From IMG/VR virus record IMGVR_UViG_3300036045_000505, positions 1 through 20,876 of that record: a stretch of 20,876 nucleotides of DNA. One strand, 5' to 3'. A program made the position numbers and the translations under genes. The notes beneath the pieces were generated by a model. It did no database searches and was not told the origin of the DNA. It saw only the letters and a list, made by a program, of their open reading frames with translations. Shown piece by piece: positions 20,307 through 20,876 of the stretch; position 1 is the stretch's first letter; each line of letters starts with the position of its first letter. The stretch is from a virus.

Positions 20307-20876
20307 ATGCCCGCCCTAGCCGATATCCGCGCGCGGGTCCGCGCCCGGCTGGAGGAGCAGACGGCCGCCGTCTGGACCGACGCCGAGCTGGACGAGGTGA
20401 TCACCGCCAGCACCGAGGAGTACAGCCTGCGCTTTCCCCGCCAGCTCGCGACGCCGGTGGCGGTGGCGAGCGGCGCCTGGAGCTGTCCGGTCCCGGCTGG
20501 TTCGCTCGGTATCGTCCGGGTGACGTTGGCCGATGGCTACGTCGTCCCCAAGCGGGGCCGGCCGGCCGGCAAGACCTCGGACGAGTGGTTGGCCTGGGAG
20601 GAGTTCGCCGGGCTGATCCACTTCAGCCGGCCGTTGGCCGCCCAGACCTTGACCGTCTGGAGCTTGACTGGCCACAGCGTCGCCGAGGTGCCGTCGCCGG
20701 ACGTCGGCTTGCTCGTCGCCGGGGCGGTCTGGCGGGCGTTGGAGCAGCGCAGCGTCCAAGCCCTGAAGCGCGGCGGCCCAGCCAACGGCGTCTCGCTCAA
20801 CCTGGTGGTGCGCCAGGCGCGGGACGAGTACCAGCGGGTGTTTGATTTACGCTGCCGCCGTCTCCGTGCCCTCTGA
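20307..20876 (+). CDS. probable head-tail adaptor protein
   Basis: 189 residues from ATG 20307, with GAAAGGA 7 bases upstream, ending at the last base of the window. It starts with an amphipathic helix (LADIRARVRARLEEQ), then a Trp-Thr-Asp-x-x-L/E-D segment (VWTDAELDEVITASTEEYSLRFP), a pattern common in phage adaptor proteins downstream of portal genes. A beta-rich middle (VAVASGAWSCPVPAGSLGIVRVTLADGYVV, LIHFSRPLAAQTLTVW) and a long C-terminal helix (LNLVVRQARDEYQRVFDLRCRRL) complete it. The role, joining portal to tail, is inferred from position and pattern. 30 bp after the portal stop. Confidence 0.6.
   Translation: MPALADIRARVRARLEEQTAAVWTDAELDEVITASTEEYSLRFPRQLATPVAVASGAWSCPVPAGSLGIVRVTLADGYVVPKRGRPAGKTSDEWLAWEEFAGLIHFSRPLAAQTLTVWSLTGHSVAEVPSPDVGLLVAGAVWRALEQRSVQALKRGGPANGVSLNLVVRQARDEYQRVFDLRCRRLRAL

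Overview
This window is dense, GC-rich phage or prophage DNA. From 1 to 15488 the plus strand carries one run of tightly packed late genes. In order they are: the 3' end of a small gene (probably capsid-adjacent), a head-tail connector, a probable tail terminator, a small acidic protein, a tail tube protein, an HK97-gp10-like protein, a G-type tail assembly chaperone with an apparent -1 frameshift into a T-like extension, a 42-residue ORF inside that extension, a 939-residue tape measure protein, tail tip/adsorption proteins, a beta-helix tail spike, two further adsorption or fibre proteins, a hub-like protein, two lysis membrane proteins and a multidomain endolysin. Together these describe a long-tailed (siphovirus-like) particle and its lysis cassette. 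A hairpin terminator, a tRNA-Met(CAT) and a perfect 14-bp hairpin close the block.

From about 15759 to 18211 the genes switch to the minus strand, as in an accessory (moron or lysogeny-type) cassette. In transcription order it holds a Cys4 zinc-ribbon ORF with no normal start codon, a 141-residue unknown protein, an unknown protein interrupted by one extra base in a homopolymer, a small excisionase/MerR-like helix-turn-helix protein, the hicA-hicB toxin-antitoxin pair, a two-repeat/one-spacer CRISPR-like element, and a small 104-residue protein. The HTH gene and hicA have matching promoters, each overlapped by the same palindrome in the same register, so they probably share one regulator. The CRISPR-like element lies 9 bp after the hicB stop, is oriented with the operon, and has no cas genes nearby. 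This control region is the most unusual part of the window.

From 18292 to 18475 there are palindromic intergenic repeats. After them the plus strand resumes with a small beta-rich protein, an SPP1-type portal protein and a probable head-tail adaptor ending at the last base. Portal and adaptor genes normally lie upstream of tail genes, so this is either a second structural module (tandem or remnant prophage) or a rearranged genome. The same extended ribosome-binding site (GAGAGGA or a close variant, then 7-8 nt, then the start) occurs in all three blocks, which suggests a common or long co-evolved origin.

The host cannot be fixed from sequence alone. High GC, the C-terminal module of the endolysin and the style of the palindromic repeats would fit a Chloroflexota-like bacterium, but this is a low-confidence guess. 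Function calls come from reading the translated sequence, not from database searches.
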